Positions 8,926 through 16,538 of a stretch of DNA of 49,006 nucleotides are shown piece after piece. Each line of letters starts with the position of its first letter. The first letter of the stretch is position 1. Both the position numbers and the translations under genes were made by a program. The stretch covers positions 1-49,006 of the forward strand of contig NZ_FMID01000031.1 of the NCBI RefSeq assembly GCF_900095385.1, in the 5' to 3' direction. The notes under the pieces were generated by a model that was not told the DNA's origin, ran no database searches, and was given only the letters and a program-made list of their open reading frames with translations. This DNA is from Methanoculleus chikugoensis. GTDB taxonomy: Archaea > Halobacteriota > Methanomicrobia > Methanomicrobiales > Methanoculleaceae.

Positions 8926-10296
8926 ATGGAGCGGGAGTACGATCTCGTCGTTATCGGGACGGGGGTCGCCGGTTCCGACGTCGCCTGGCACTGCAGGAAG
9001 GCCGGGATGCGGGTAGCGATCGTTGATTCCGGGGAGTACGGCGGGACGTGCGGCCTGCGGGGCTGTGTCCCCAAAAAAGTGCTCGCCGGTGCCGCCGAGG
9101 TGGTTTCCCGTGTCCGTGACCAGCAGGGGAACGGCATCCGGGGAGCGGTCTCGATCGATTGGCCTCAATTGGTTGCCTTCGAACGGACCTTCACCGATCC
9201 CATTCCCCGGCGAAAGGAGGAGGGGTTCCGGGGGGCAGGGATCGATACCTATCATGGGCTTGCCCGTTTTGCCGGGCCGGATCGGGTGACGGTCGGCGAC
9301 GACACCCTCATCGCCCGGTACATCGTGGTCGCCGCCGGTGCGCGTGCCCGGCCGCTCGGCGTCCCGGGCGAGGACCTGATGACGTCGAGCGACGACTTCT
9401 TCTACCTTGAAGCGCTCCCCGAACGGATCGTCTTCGTCGGCGGGGGCTACATCTCGTTTGAGTTCGCCCACGTCGCCGCCGCTGCCGGGTCGGCGGTGAC
9501 CATCCTGCAGCGAAGCGGCCGGGTCCTCTCGGGGTTTGACCCCGATATCGTCGACCGCCTGCTGCTGGCCTCGGTTGAGGCCGGGATCGACGTGCAGACG
9601 AATATGCCGCTCGTCTCGATCGAGAGGAGCGGCGCCGGCCTTCGCGTGCGGGCCGGAAAGGAGGGGGAGGAGAAGACCTTCGGTGCCGATATGGTCGTCC
9701 ACGGCGCCGGCAGGGTCTCTGCGGTCGAGGAACTCGACCCTGTCGCGGGGAACGTCGGGACCGACCGCCGGGGGATCGTGGTCGACGACCGTCTCCGGAG
9801 CGTCTCGAATCCCAGGGTCTACGTTGCCGGGGACGCGAACCCGCGGAGCCCGCAGCTGACCCCGGTGGCGGTGATGGACGCCCACATCGTCGTCGACAAC
9901 ATCCTGGGCGGCGACGCCCGCGCCGCGGACTACTCCGTCGTCCCGAGCGCCGTCTTCACGAATCCGCCCATCGCATCCGTCGGGCTCACGGAAGAGAAGG
10001 CGAAGGAGAAGGGAATCCCCTACGTCGCCAACGCCGGCGATCTCTCCGGGCGGTTCACCAACCGGAGCATCGGCCAGAAGCACGCCGGCTACAAGATCCT
10101 GGTCGACGAGGACTCCCGCCGGGTCCTCGGTGCCCACCTCATCGGGCCGCACGTCGAGGAGGTGATCAACATCTTCGCCCTCGCGATCAAGCACGGTCTG
10201 ACGGTGGACGACCTCACGCTCGACGCGATCCCCTGGGCTTACCCGAGCAACACCTACGATATCATCCACATGGTGCATCCGCTGGCGAGGAAGTGA
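8926..10296 (+). CDS. FAD-dependent pyridine nucleotide-disulfide oxidoreductase family protein
   Basis: 456 residues in the glutathione reductase/dihydrolipoamide dehydrogenase fold. GTGVAGS near residue 11 is the FAD Rossmann motif. The redox-active pair is in GGTCGLRGCVPKK (C42 and C47). VGGGYISFEFAHVAAAAG is the NAD(P) motif, and VAGDA is the second FAD contact. The dimerisation domain follows. The C-terminal His-x-Glu catalytic pair of glutathione reductase is not present (AYPSNTYD at that place), so the usual disulfide substrate chemistry may differ, as in mercuric or CoA-disulfide reductases. Substrate unknown. The gene stands alone and points toward the convergent ech operon. Confidence 0.88.
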   Translation: MEREYDLVVIGTGVAGSDVAWHCRKAGMRVAIVDSGEYGGTCGLRGCVPKKVLAGAAEVVSRVRDQQGNGIRGAVSIDWPQLVAFERTFTDPIPRRKEEGFRGAGIDTYHGLARFAGPDRVTVGDDTLIARYIVVAAGARARPLGVPGEDLMTSSDDFFYLEALPERIVFVGGGYISFEFAHVAAAAGSAVTILQRSGRVLSGFDPDIVDRLLLASVEAGIDVQTNMPLVSIERSGAGLRVRAGKEGEEKTFGADMVVHGAGRVSAVEELDPVAGNVGTDRRGIVVDDRLRSVSNPRVYVAGDANPRSPQLTPVAVMDAHIVVDNILGGDARAADYSVVPSAVFTNPPIASVGLTEEKAKEKGIPYVANAGDLSGRFTNRSIGQKHAGYKILVDEDSRRVLGAHLIGPHVEEVINIFALAIKHGLTVDDLTLDAIPWAYPSNTYDIIHMVHPLARK

Positions 10297-10398
10297 GCGA
10301 TGGGGGCAAAGGGGTGGTATGGCTCTTACATATCGAAGGTCGCACCCCATTCCTTGCGCCCGATGGTGATCGAATTCATGTCGATCACGTATGCCCAT

Positions 10399-10576
10399 CC
10401 ACGGCTTTCCACCGGTTATCGCCGTGACTGCCCCCGCAGGAAGGGGGAGGAGGCCGGAGGCCGGGCGGGGTGGGGTCACATGCTCCCATAAGTGGCGGAG
10501 ACAGGGGAGGGGGGATGCTCCCCCCTCCCCGTCAGCCCCTTCCCCCTGTGGCGATATTCTCACGGTCCAGTGTACG
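10399..10576 (+). repeat. GC-rich MITE-like intergenic repeat, copy B
   Basis: The core from about 10445 to 10540 is almost identical to copy C (30831-30925), in the same orientation, including CATGCTCCCATAAGTGGCGG and the palindromic GGGGGGATGCTCCCCCC. The flanks are swapped: the left flank TCCACGGCTTTCCACCGG is the reverse complement of the right flank of copy A, and the right flank CACGGTCCAGTGTAC is the reverse complement of the left flank of A and C. Confidence 0.8.
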
Positions 10577-10672
10577 GGATTTTCTTATAGTTCCGGCTGT
10601 TTCAGTAGTTGCGATTGCATGTGCTAACCTTTTGACCCCCTACCGTTCGATAGTTGCCAGTCAAAAAATTGC

Positions 10673-10709
10673 AAAAAAAAAGATCGCGGCGGGGTTTCCT
10701 CGCCCCGGC
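10673..10709 (-). terminator. Terminator downstream of echF
   Basis: On the minus strand a GC-rich hairpin (GGGGCGAGG then AAACCCC, about 10688-10708) is followed by nine T (10673-10681) and a further T6 run. It lies just after the echF stop codon, as expected for the end of the ech transcript. Confidence 0.65.
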
Positions 10710-10720
10710 CCCCCCTCACT

Positions 10721-11113
10721 TCACGCGCCCGCGCTCTCATCAACCGGTTTCTTCGCCGGCTTCTCGGGTTTTACGTAGGTGATAGTGTAGCGCTCCACCA
10801 CGTGCTCCACCACCGGCGCGAAGTACTCCGGTTCCATCGTGAGGCTCCCGAACGGGCACCCTTCGACGCAGTCGCCGCAGGCGATGCACCGCATCCGGTC
10901 GATCTCCCAGACCTTCGCCTCCTTGTCGAGACGGATCGCCTCGCACGGGCATCGTTTCGAGCAGAGGCTGCAGGAGCGGCAGGTGGCCGGGTCGAAGACG
11001 ACGTGCCCCCGGGTGAGGGGGCCTGTTCGCGCCGGGACCGCCGGGTACTGCCGGGTTGCGGGCCCGCCGGCAAGGTTCCGGAGAACCGTCTTTGTCATCT
11101 GAAATATCCCCAT
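10721..11113 (-). CDS. echF: Ech-type hydrogenase ferredoxin-like subunit (EchF)
   Basis: 130 residues. Two 4Fe-4S motifs are visible: CRSCSLCSKRCPCEAI and CIACGDCVEGCPFGSL. This is the NuoI/EchF-type subunit that passes electrons between soluble ferredoxin and the small subunit. It starts 7 nt after the echE stop and is the last gene of the operon. The C-terminus is Lys/Pro-rich and has no further motif. Confidence 0.9.
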   Translation of the reverse strand: MGIFQMTKTVLRNLAGGPATRQYPAVPARTGPLTRGHVVFDPATCRSCSLCSKRCPCEAIRLDKEAKVWEIDRMRCIACGDCVEGCPFGSLTMEPEYFAPVVEHVVERYTITYVKPEKPAKKPVDESAGA

Positions 11114-11120
11114 GCTCTCT

Positions 11121-12200
11121 TCACCTCTCCGTACAGCTGATGCAGGGGTCGATCGAGAGGACGACGACCGGGACGTCGGCGAGCTGGGCTCCCGGGAGCA
11201 TCTTCACGAGCGGCGGGATGTTCGCGAGCGTCGACGTCCTGATCCGGGCCCGGGCAAGGTGCTTCGTGCCGTTGCCCCGCAGGTAGTGGACGACCTCGCC
11301 CCGCGGCTGCTCCACGCGGGAGAAGTACTCGCCGTCGGGCGCTCCCTTGACCTTCACGTCGAGGGGTCCTTCGGGCATCTCGCTGATCGCCCGGCGGATC
11401 AGGTCGATGGAGGCGTAGACCTCCTTGACCCGGACGGCGCACCGGGCGTAGCAGTCCCCGGCGGTCTCCACGACCGGCTTGAAGCCGAGATCCCCGTAGG
11501 CGGCGTAGCCGGTCTCGCGGTGATCTATCGCGACCCCGCTCCCCCTGGCGGTCGGTCCGGCCGCCCCGAGGGCGTAGGCCTCGTCCTTTGAGATGACCCC
11601 GAGGTCCTGGAGGCGGTACTTCACCGTCTCGTCGTTCAGGAAGACGTCGCCGAGGTTCCGGCACTGCTCCTCGAAGGGGTCGAGCGCGCGGTGCATCTCC
11701 GCGAGTTTCTCCGCACCTATGTCGCGCCGGACCCCGCCGATTTTGCAGGTACCCTGGATGACCCGGCCGCCCGTGGTGTCCTCGAGCACGTCGAGCACGC
11801 TCTCCCGGAGCTGCCAGGACCGCATGAAGAGGTTCTCAAAGCCCATCCCATCCGCAAAGAGGCCGAGCCAGAGGAGGTGGGAGTGGAGACGCGAACACTC
11901 CGACCAGATCGTCCGGAGGTAGCGTGCCCGGTCGGGGACCTCGATCTTCATGATCTCCTCGATACCCTGACTGTAGCAGAGCGCGTGCATGAAACTGCAG
12001 ATCCCGCAGATCCTCTCCGCCACGTAGACATACTCCGTGAACTCGCGCTTCTCGATCAGTCGCTCAAGCCCCCGGTGGATGTAGCCGATCGAGGGGATCG
12101 CCTCTACCACCGTCTCGTCCTCGAGGACGAGGTCGAGGTGGATCGGTTCCGGCAGCACCGGGTGCTGCGGCCCGAACGGGACGACTATGCGTTCCGGCAT
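11121..12200 (-). CDS. echE: Ech-type NiFe hydrogenase large subunit (EchE)
   Basis: 359 residues, the NuoD-like catalytic subunit. Both NiFe ligand pairs are intact: CGIC at C65-C68 and, at the extreme C-terminus, DPCISC (C353-C356). This makes it a true group 4 hydrogenase rather than an Fpo/Nuo complex. The protein stops three residues after the last Cys, so no long peptide for removal by a maturation protease is visible. It overlaps the end of echD by 16 nt, suggesting translational coupling. It exchanges H2 and protons with ferredoxin via EchC and EchF. Confidence 0.95.
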   Translation of the reverse strand: MPERIVVPFGPQHPVLPEPIHLDLVLEDETVVEAIPSIGYIHRGLERLIEKREFTEYVYVAERICGICSFMHALCYSQGIEEIMKIEVPDRARYLRTIWSECSRLHSHLLWLGLFADGMGFENLFMRSWQLRESVLDVLEDTTGGRVIQGTCKIGGVRRDIGAEKLAEMHRALDPFEEQCRNLGDVFLNDETVKYRLQDLGVISKDEAYALGAAGPTARGSGVAIDHRETGYAAYGDLGFKPVVETAGDCYARCAVRVKEVYASIDLIRRAISEMPEGPLDVKVKGAPDGEYFSRVEQPRGEVVHYLRGNGTKHLARARIRTSTLANIPPLVKMLPGAQLADVPVVVLSIDPCISCTER

Positions 12201-12565
12201 CGGTCACCCCCCCTTCTCGTGACGCTGAACGGATACTTCTCCGCCGTCTTGATGAACGTCCCTTTGAAATCGATGTTGATCCCGGCGACCGGGATCCCGA
12301 AGAGGTCGTGCATCTCGTTCTCGTAGACGAACGCTCCCCAGTAGATCCCGGAGATGCTCGGGACTTCCGTCTCCGGCCCCACCGTCAGGCGGAGGTTTCT
12401 GAACTGGTAGCCCTTGTCGAACGAGTAGTTGACCTCGTAAGCCCCGCCGATGTCCGTGCACCCGATCTGGACCAGGCGGTATCCGCCGGTCTGGAGCCCT
12501 TCGACCTCACGCATGAGGTCCTCCAGCGCGACGCCGATAGTAGTCTGCTCTTCGTTAACCGTCAT
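12185..12565 (-). CDS. echD: Ech-type hydrogenase subunit (EchD, NuoC-like)
   Basis: 126 residues, matching the short NuoC-like subunit of Ech hydrogenases. The central part (SFDKGYQFRNLRLTVG) and the ending around ENEMHDLFGIPVAGIN follow the conserved NuoC pattern. It has no cofactor motif and is probably structural, joining large and small subunits. Its ATG overlaps the echC stop in ATGA. Confidence 0.85.
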   Translation of the reverse strand: MTVNEEQTTIGVALEDLMREVEGLQTGGYRLVQIGCTDIGGAYEVNYSFDKGYQFRNLRLTVGPETEVPSISGIYWGAFVYENEMHDLFGIPVAGINIDFKGTFIKTAEKYPFSVTRRGGDRCRNA

Positions 12566-13047
12566 GTGCTCTCACCTGCCGCATGCCGCGCATCATCTTT
12601 TATCTGCGCCGCCCCGGTCATCTTCGCCCGTTTCTCCTCGAGAATCGAGAGCGCCGCAACGACGCCGTCGATGATCATCTCCGGCCGCGCCGCGCATCCC
12701 GGGACATAGACATCGACGGGGATAACCTTGTCGACGCCGCCTGCGATGTTGTAACACTCCCGGAATATGCCGCCGGTCGCGGCGCAGATGCCTATCGCGA
12801 CGACAACCTTCGGCTCCGGCATCTGCTCGTAGAGGTTCCTGACCACCGCCCGGTTCAACTCGTTGATCCCGCCGGTGATCATCAGGATATCCGCGTGCTT
12901 CGGGTTTCCGGTGTTGATGATGCCGAACCGTTCCACGTCGTAGAGCGGGGTCAGGCACGCGAGCACCTCGATGTCGCACCCGTTGCAGCTGGATGCATCA
13001 TAGTGAAGGATCCAGGGCGATCGCTTCAGAAATGCCATGGTACTCAT
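12562..13047 (-). CDS. echC: Ech-type NiFe hydrogenase small subunit (EchC, NuoB-like)
   Basis: 161 residues from the ATG at 13047, which overlaps the echB stop as ATGA; an ATG nine nt further on (13038) is the alternative. Four Cys ligands for the proximal 4Fe-4S cluster are visible: C21 and C24 in SSCNGCDIEVL, one in IGICAATGG and one in VPGCAARPE. It takes electrons from EchF and hands them to the NiFe site of EchE. Confidence 0.93.
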   Translation of the reverse strand: MSTMAFLKRSPWILHYDASSCNGCDIEVLACLTPLYDVERFGIINTGNPKHADILMITGGINELNRAVVRNLYEQMPEPKVVVAIGICAATGGIFRECYNIAGGVDKVIPVDVYVPGCAARPEMIIDGVVAALSILEEKRAKMTGAAQIKDDARHAAGEST

Positions 13048-13904
13048 GCACCCCCAAGCATCATATAGGAGAGGATCGCCAGGTTCGCGATCCCGAGGAG
13101 CGTTGCAAGCCACCCGCTCTTCAGCGCCGCCTGCCACCGCGCCCGTGCGGTGACGTTATCGACGAAGATCTCGGCGAGGTAGGTGATTGCGACTGCAACG
13201 ACCCCGATCACGGGGTTCCAGGCGAAGAAGAGGAAGACGAACCCGAGGAGGAAGACGTTCTCGTACCAGTGGGCGATCTCGACCTGGGCGAGCGTCGATC
13301 CCGAGAACTCCGTCGTGATTCCCTTGACGATCTCCTGGTGCGCGTGGTGCGACGTCGATATGTCGAAGGGCGACTTCCTGAGTTTGATCGTGAGAATGAC
13401 GGCAAAGCCCAGGAAGACGCCGGGGAGGTAGAGGATCGCCGGTACGGTCGTGGCGGCGATCTCCGTGACGTAGAAACTCCCGCTGACCATGTAGAACCCG
13501 ACGGCCGCGAGGATGATCATCGGTTCGTAGGCCATCACCTGGATCAGTTCCCGCTCCGCCCCGATGTGGCTGTAGGGCGAGTGGACCGCGTAGGCCCCGA
13601 GCACCAGGAAGACGTGGGCGAGCGTGAAGGCGAAGACGATCAGTAAGAGGTCCCCTCCCGCGAAGAAGAGCGCGCCGGAGAGGGCTATGAAGATCAGGTA
13701 CGCGAGGACGTAGAAGTTCTGCGCCGTGGTGACGACCGCCCGCTCCTTCTCGAAGAGTTTGCCGACGTCGTAGAAGGGCTGCAGGAGCGGCGGCCCAACT
13801 CTCCCCTGCATCCGTGCGGTGATCTTTCTATCGATGCCGGCGATGAGGCCGCCGGCTATGGGCGCGAGGATGAGGAAGAGGACTGCGCCGATGAGCCAGT
13901 TCAT
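13044..13904 (-). CDS. echB: Ech-type hydrogenase membrane subunit (EchB, NuoH-like)
   Basis: 286 residues, about eight hydrophobic segments. GRVGPPLLQPFYDVGKL near residue 36 and AERELIQVMAYEP are the NuoH/HyfC signatures. It anchors the hydrogenase module to the membrane and forms the junction with the ion-translocating subunit EchA. Its start overlaps the echA stop by 4 nt (ATGA). Confidence 0.93.
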   Translation of the reverse strand: MNWLIGAVLFLILAPIAGGLIAGIDRKITARMQGRVGPPLLQPFYDVGKLFEKERAVVTTAQNFYVLAYLIFIALSGALFFAGGDLLLIVFAFTLAHVFLVLGAYAVHSPYSHIGAERELIQVMAYEPMIILAAVGFYMVSGSFYVTEIAATTVPAILYLPGVFLGFAVILTIKLRKSPFDISTSHHAHQEIVKGITTEFSGSTLAQVEIAHWYENVFLLGFVFLFFAWNPVIGVVAVAITYLAEIFVDNVTARARWQAALKSGWLATLLGIANLAILSYMMLGGA

Positions 13905-15805
13905 AACGCCACCCCCGCGAGGATCCAGGAGACCAGGATCAGGACGATACAGACCGCCGCCCCCGGCCGGAAGAGCTTTGCCTCACCGAAGTACTCGGTG
14001 AGGTAGTAGTTCCGCGTCTGGGCCTCCCGGGTCAGGCCGAGGGAGCCTGCGAAGTGCAGGTCCGGCGTCGCGGGCCTCCCCCCCATGTAGGCAGGGAGGT
14101 GCCGTGCGGTCCTCTTGAAGAGGAGGAACGAGACGGGGAGGATCAGCAAGAGGGCCATCATCAGGAGCATGATGGCGACGTTCGCATCTGCAAGGTGTGC
14201 CGTAACCCCATAGATCGCGAGGACGTAGGGCTCAATCAGCATCGAGGAGATGACCGGGAAGAGGAAGACGGCCGCTATCACGAGGCCGGTGATGATGTAG
14301 AGGGGGGCCCAGGATTCCTCGAAGAACCCTTTCTCGACCCGCTCCGTATTCTGCGTGACCGTGACGAGTTTGCCCATCCACTTCGCCCAGAAGAAGACTG
14401 TGACGGCGCTCCCGTAGGCAAGGATGGCGATGAAGATCAGGCCGAAGGGGACCTGGACGAACGCCTCGATCGCCGCCCACTTCGAGATCAGCATACCGAA
14501 CGGCGCAAGGAACATACCGGCGATCCCGATAAACATCATCACCGCCATCTTCGGCATCCGGACGATCAGGCCCTCCATGTCCTCGATGTTACGGCTCCCG
14601 GTCCGCTGCTCGATCACCCCGGTCCCGAGGAAGAGGAGCGCCTTCGCGACGGCGTGGAAGACGATCAGGAGGATCGCTGCCCAGACGAGCATGTAGGTCC
14701 CGACACCCGCACAGGCGGCTATCAGCCCGAGGTTTGCTATCGTCGAGTAGGCGAGGACCGACTTCGCGTCGCTCCGTGATATCGCTATCGCGGACGCAAC
14801 CAGGAAGGTCACTCCGCCGACGAGACCGATGGAGAACCCGGCGAACGTCCCGGCGAAGACCGGCGAGAACCTGACCAGGATGTAGACGCCGGCCTTGACC
14901 ATGGTGCTCGAGTGGAGCAGGGCCGAGACCGGGGTCGGGGCCACCATCGCCCCGAGGAGCCAGGAGGAGAAGGGCATCAGCGCGGCCTTCGTGATACCGG
15001 CGAACCCGATCAGGACGACCGGTATCAGGACGACGGCCGCATCAGGGGACGCGAGCACCCGGGCGAGATCGATACCCCCGCTCGTCGGTTCGGTTGCGGC
15101 GAGGAGGACGATTGCCACGACGAAGGCGACGCCGCCGAGGAGGTTCATCACCAGGGCGCGGAAGGCGTTCTTCGTTGCTTCCTCGGTCTCCGAGTAACCG
15201 ATCAGCAAGAACGAGCTGATAGTGGTGATCTCCCAGAAGAAGAAGAGCCACATGAGGTTGTTCGAGAAGACCAGGCCGAACATAGCGGCGAGGAAGACGA
15301 AGGTGACGAAGAAGAAGAACGTCTGCCGGTCGCGCACCTCCGGGTGGTGGTGGTGATAGGTCTCCATGTACCTGACCGCGTATACGGCTATGAGACTCCC
15401 GATCAGCCCGATGATCAGGGCCATGATGATGGAGAACTGGTCGATGAAGAGGTTGTTCGCCGCATGAAGGCTCCCCGAGAACGTCATCTCGAGGTAGACC
15501 ACCAGCGCCGCCTGGATGACGGCCAGCAGGATTGCCAGGTAGTTCCTGAACTTCGCTCCCATGTAGATGATGAAGAGCGCAAGACCCATCTCGATGGCCA
15601 CCATAGCGAGGTCGATCGCACCCGACGGCGCGGCGAAGTAGACCGCGCCCTCGAAGGCATACCGCATGAGCAGGTATATCGAAGCCCCGCCGATGGCAAG
15701 AGCCGAGAGGGCGACCACCGCGTAGCGAATTGTCGTTCGCTTCACGAACAATAAAAGGCACGCAACGAGGATGGGGAATACTATTAGGAAGAGCAGCGTC
15801 TGCAC
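13901..15805 (-). CDS. echA: Ech-type hydrogenase antiporter-like subunit (EchA, NuoL-like)
   Basis: 634 residues, many membrane segments, first gene of echABCDEF. The central block with FWEITTISSFLLIGY, AGITKAALMPFSSWL, PTPVSALLHSSTMVKAG and a later HAVAKALLFLGTG is the proton-pumping antiporter domain shared with NuoL and MrpA. It carries ions (H+ or Na+) driven by, or driving, the hydrogenase reaction. The start is GTG at 15805, preceded by GAGGGACAATA, a fair ribosome binding site. The operon would let H2 reduce ferredoxin at the expense of the ion gradient. Confidence 0.93.
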   Translation of the reverse strand: MQTLLFLIVFPILVACLLLFVKRTTIRYAVVALSALAIGGASIYLLMRYAFEGAVYFAAPSGAIDLAMVAIEMGLALFIIYMGAKFRNYLAILLAVIQAALVVYLEMTFSGSLHAANNLFIDQFSIIMALIIGLIGSLIAVYAVRYMETYHHHHPEVRDRQTFFFFVTFVFLAAMFGLVFSNNLMWLFFFWEITTISSFLLIGYSETEEATKNAFRALVMNLLGGVAFVVAIVLLAATEPTSGGIDLARVLASPDAAVVLIPVVLIGFAGITKAALMPFSSWLLGAMVAPTPVSALLHSSTMVKAGVYILVRFSPVFAGTFAGFSIGLVGGVTFLVASAIAISRSDAKSVLAYSTIANLGLIAACAGVGTYMLVWAAILLIVFHAVAKALLFLGTGVIEQRTGSRNIEDMEGLIVRMPKMAVMMFIGIAGMFLAPFGMLISKWAAIEAFVQVPFGLIFIAILAYGSAVTVFFWAKWMGKLVTVTQNTERVEKGFFEESWAPLYIITGLVIAAVFLFPVISSMLIEPYVLAIYGVTAHLADANVAIMLLMMALLLILPVSFLLFKRTARHLPAYMGGRPATPDLHFAGSLGLTREAQTRNYYLTEYFGEAKLFRPGAAVCIVLILVSWILAGVAL

Positions 15806-15961
15806 TATTGTCCCTCGTAGGGTACCTATGCCTTACCTTCATAATTAATCATTCCAAATGAGCACCCGGGGGATCGACTGGTGCATGCCTGCTGCCGCTC
15901 TGCCGGGCGCGGCGGCACGGTGAGAAACCCGGGAATTGTGCTCAAAGATCAACGTTCACCG

Positions 15962-16327
15962 TTATTCCGGTTCGCACGGGAACACGCCCCGAACACCTCC
16001 TCCGTGTTCTCCGGCACCTCCCCGGTAGCGCGGGATGAAGTGGATGTGGACGTGCATGACGTTCTGCCCCGCGGCCTCCCCGACGTTGACGCCGATGTTG
16101 TAGCCGTCGGGGTGGCGGTCGTGGTCGGTGAGCGCCCTGCAGTCGTCGATGAGCCGGGCGAGGGCCGCCCTCTCTTCATCGGTCGTATCGAAGTAACTCT
16201 CGACGTGCCGGAACGGGATCACCAGCAGGTGGCCGGGGCTGACCGGGTGGATGTCGTAGCGGGCGTAGCAGAGATCGTTTGCGGCAACGATGTCTTCGGG
16301 GGCCGGGTTGCAGAACGGACATGGCAT
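15962..16327 (-). CDS. HIT family nucleotide-binding protein
   Basis: 121 residues from the ATG at 16327; a GTG 24 nt upstream (16351) is an in-frame alternative but lies in the proposed leader stem. The histidine triad HVHIH (H92, H94, H96) is intact, and a CPFC pair at C3-C6 is typical of the zinc-binding Fhit/HINT-like branch. The family hydrolyses or transfers nucleotidyl groups, for example AMP from adenylated compounds; the substrate here is unknown. The gene stands alone and has an unusual structured leader. Confidence 0.93.
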   Translation of the reverse strand: MPCPFCNPAPEDIVAANDLCYARYDIHPVSPGHLLVIPFRHVESYFDTTDEERAALARLIDDCRALTDHDRHPDGYNIGVNVGEAAGQNVMHVHIHFIPRYRGGAGEHGGGVRGVFPCEPE

Positions 16328-16336
16328 GGCCCCTGC

Positions 16337-16424
16337 ACCTGACCGGATCACTCATGAGCCTTTTGGCTCAATACCTCGCGAAATCTGGTGTCCGGCAACG
16401 CGGTTCCGCGTGATCCGGTCAGGT
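16337..16424 (-). promoter_or_regulatory. Candidate structured mRNA leader of the HIT gene (multi-branch RNA fold)
   Basis: A perfect 15-bp inverted repeat pairs ACCTGACCGGATCAC (16337-16351) with GTGATCCGGTCAGGT (16410-16424). Inside the loop are two further hairpins: CGCGG-AA-CCGCG (about 16400-16410) and GAGCC-AAAA-GGCTC (16356-16369, minus-strand sense). The result looks like a three-way junction. A TATA-like ACATATACT on the minus strand (about 16458-16466) would start transcription near 16433, so the fold would fill almost the whole leader and end about 10 nt before the ATG. No known riboswitch class is recognised. Confidence 0.6.
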
Positions 16425-16436
16425 TGAGCACCGAAA

Positions 16437-16497
16437 CGGCTTCGCGCGAGCTAACAGTATATGTGACAATACGCTCTCACGCGAGAGCGCGAAGCCG
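16437..16497. other. Pair of alternative hairpins between the DUF362 and HIT genes
   Basis: CGGCTTCGCGC (16437-16447) can pair with GCGCGAAGCCG (16487-16497). A shorter hairpin, CGCTCTC (16472-16478) with GAGAGCG (16483-16489), uses part of the same right arm, so the two exclude each other. The site lies downstream of the DUF362 stop and across the presumed HIT promoter, so it could end the DUF362 transcript. No T run follows. Confidence 0.45.
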
Positions 16498-16538
16498 CGA
16501 AAAGAAGCCGGTGTCCGGGGGTGTTGCCCGGTGTATTC

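Larger units (their letters stand above)
10297..10720. other. Convergent intergenic region with repeat copy B and ech terminator
   Basis: A 424-bp gap between the flavoprotein gene and echF, which converge. It contains repeat copy B (about 10399-10576) and a terminator for the ech operon (about 10673-10709). I see no further gene; the short frames here run through the repeat. Confidence 0.6.
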
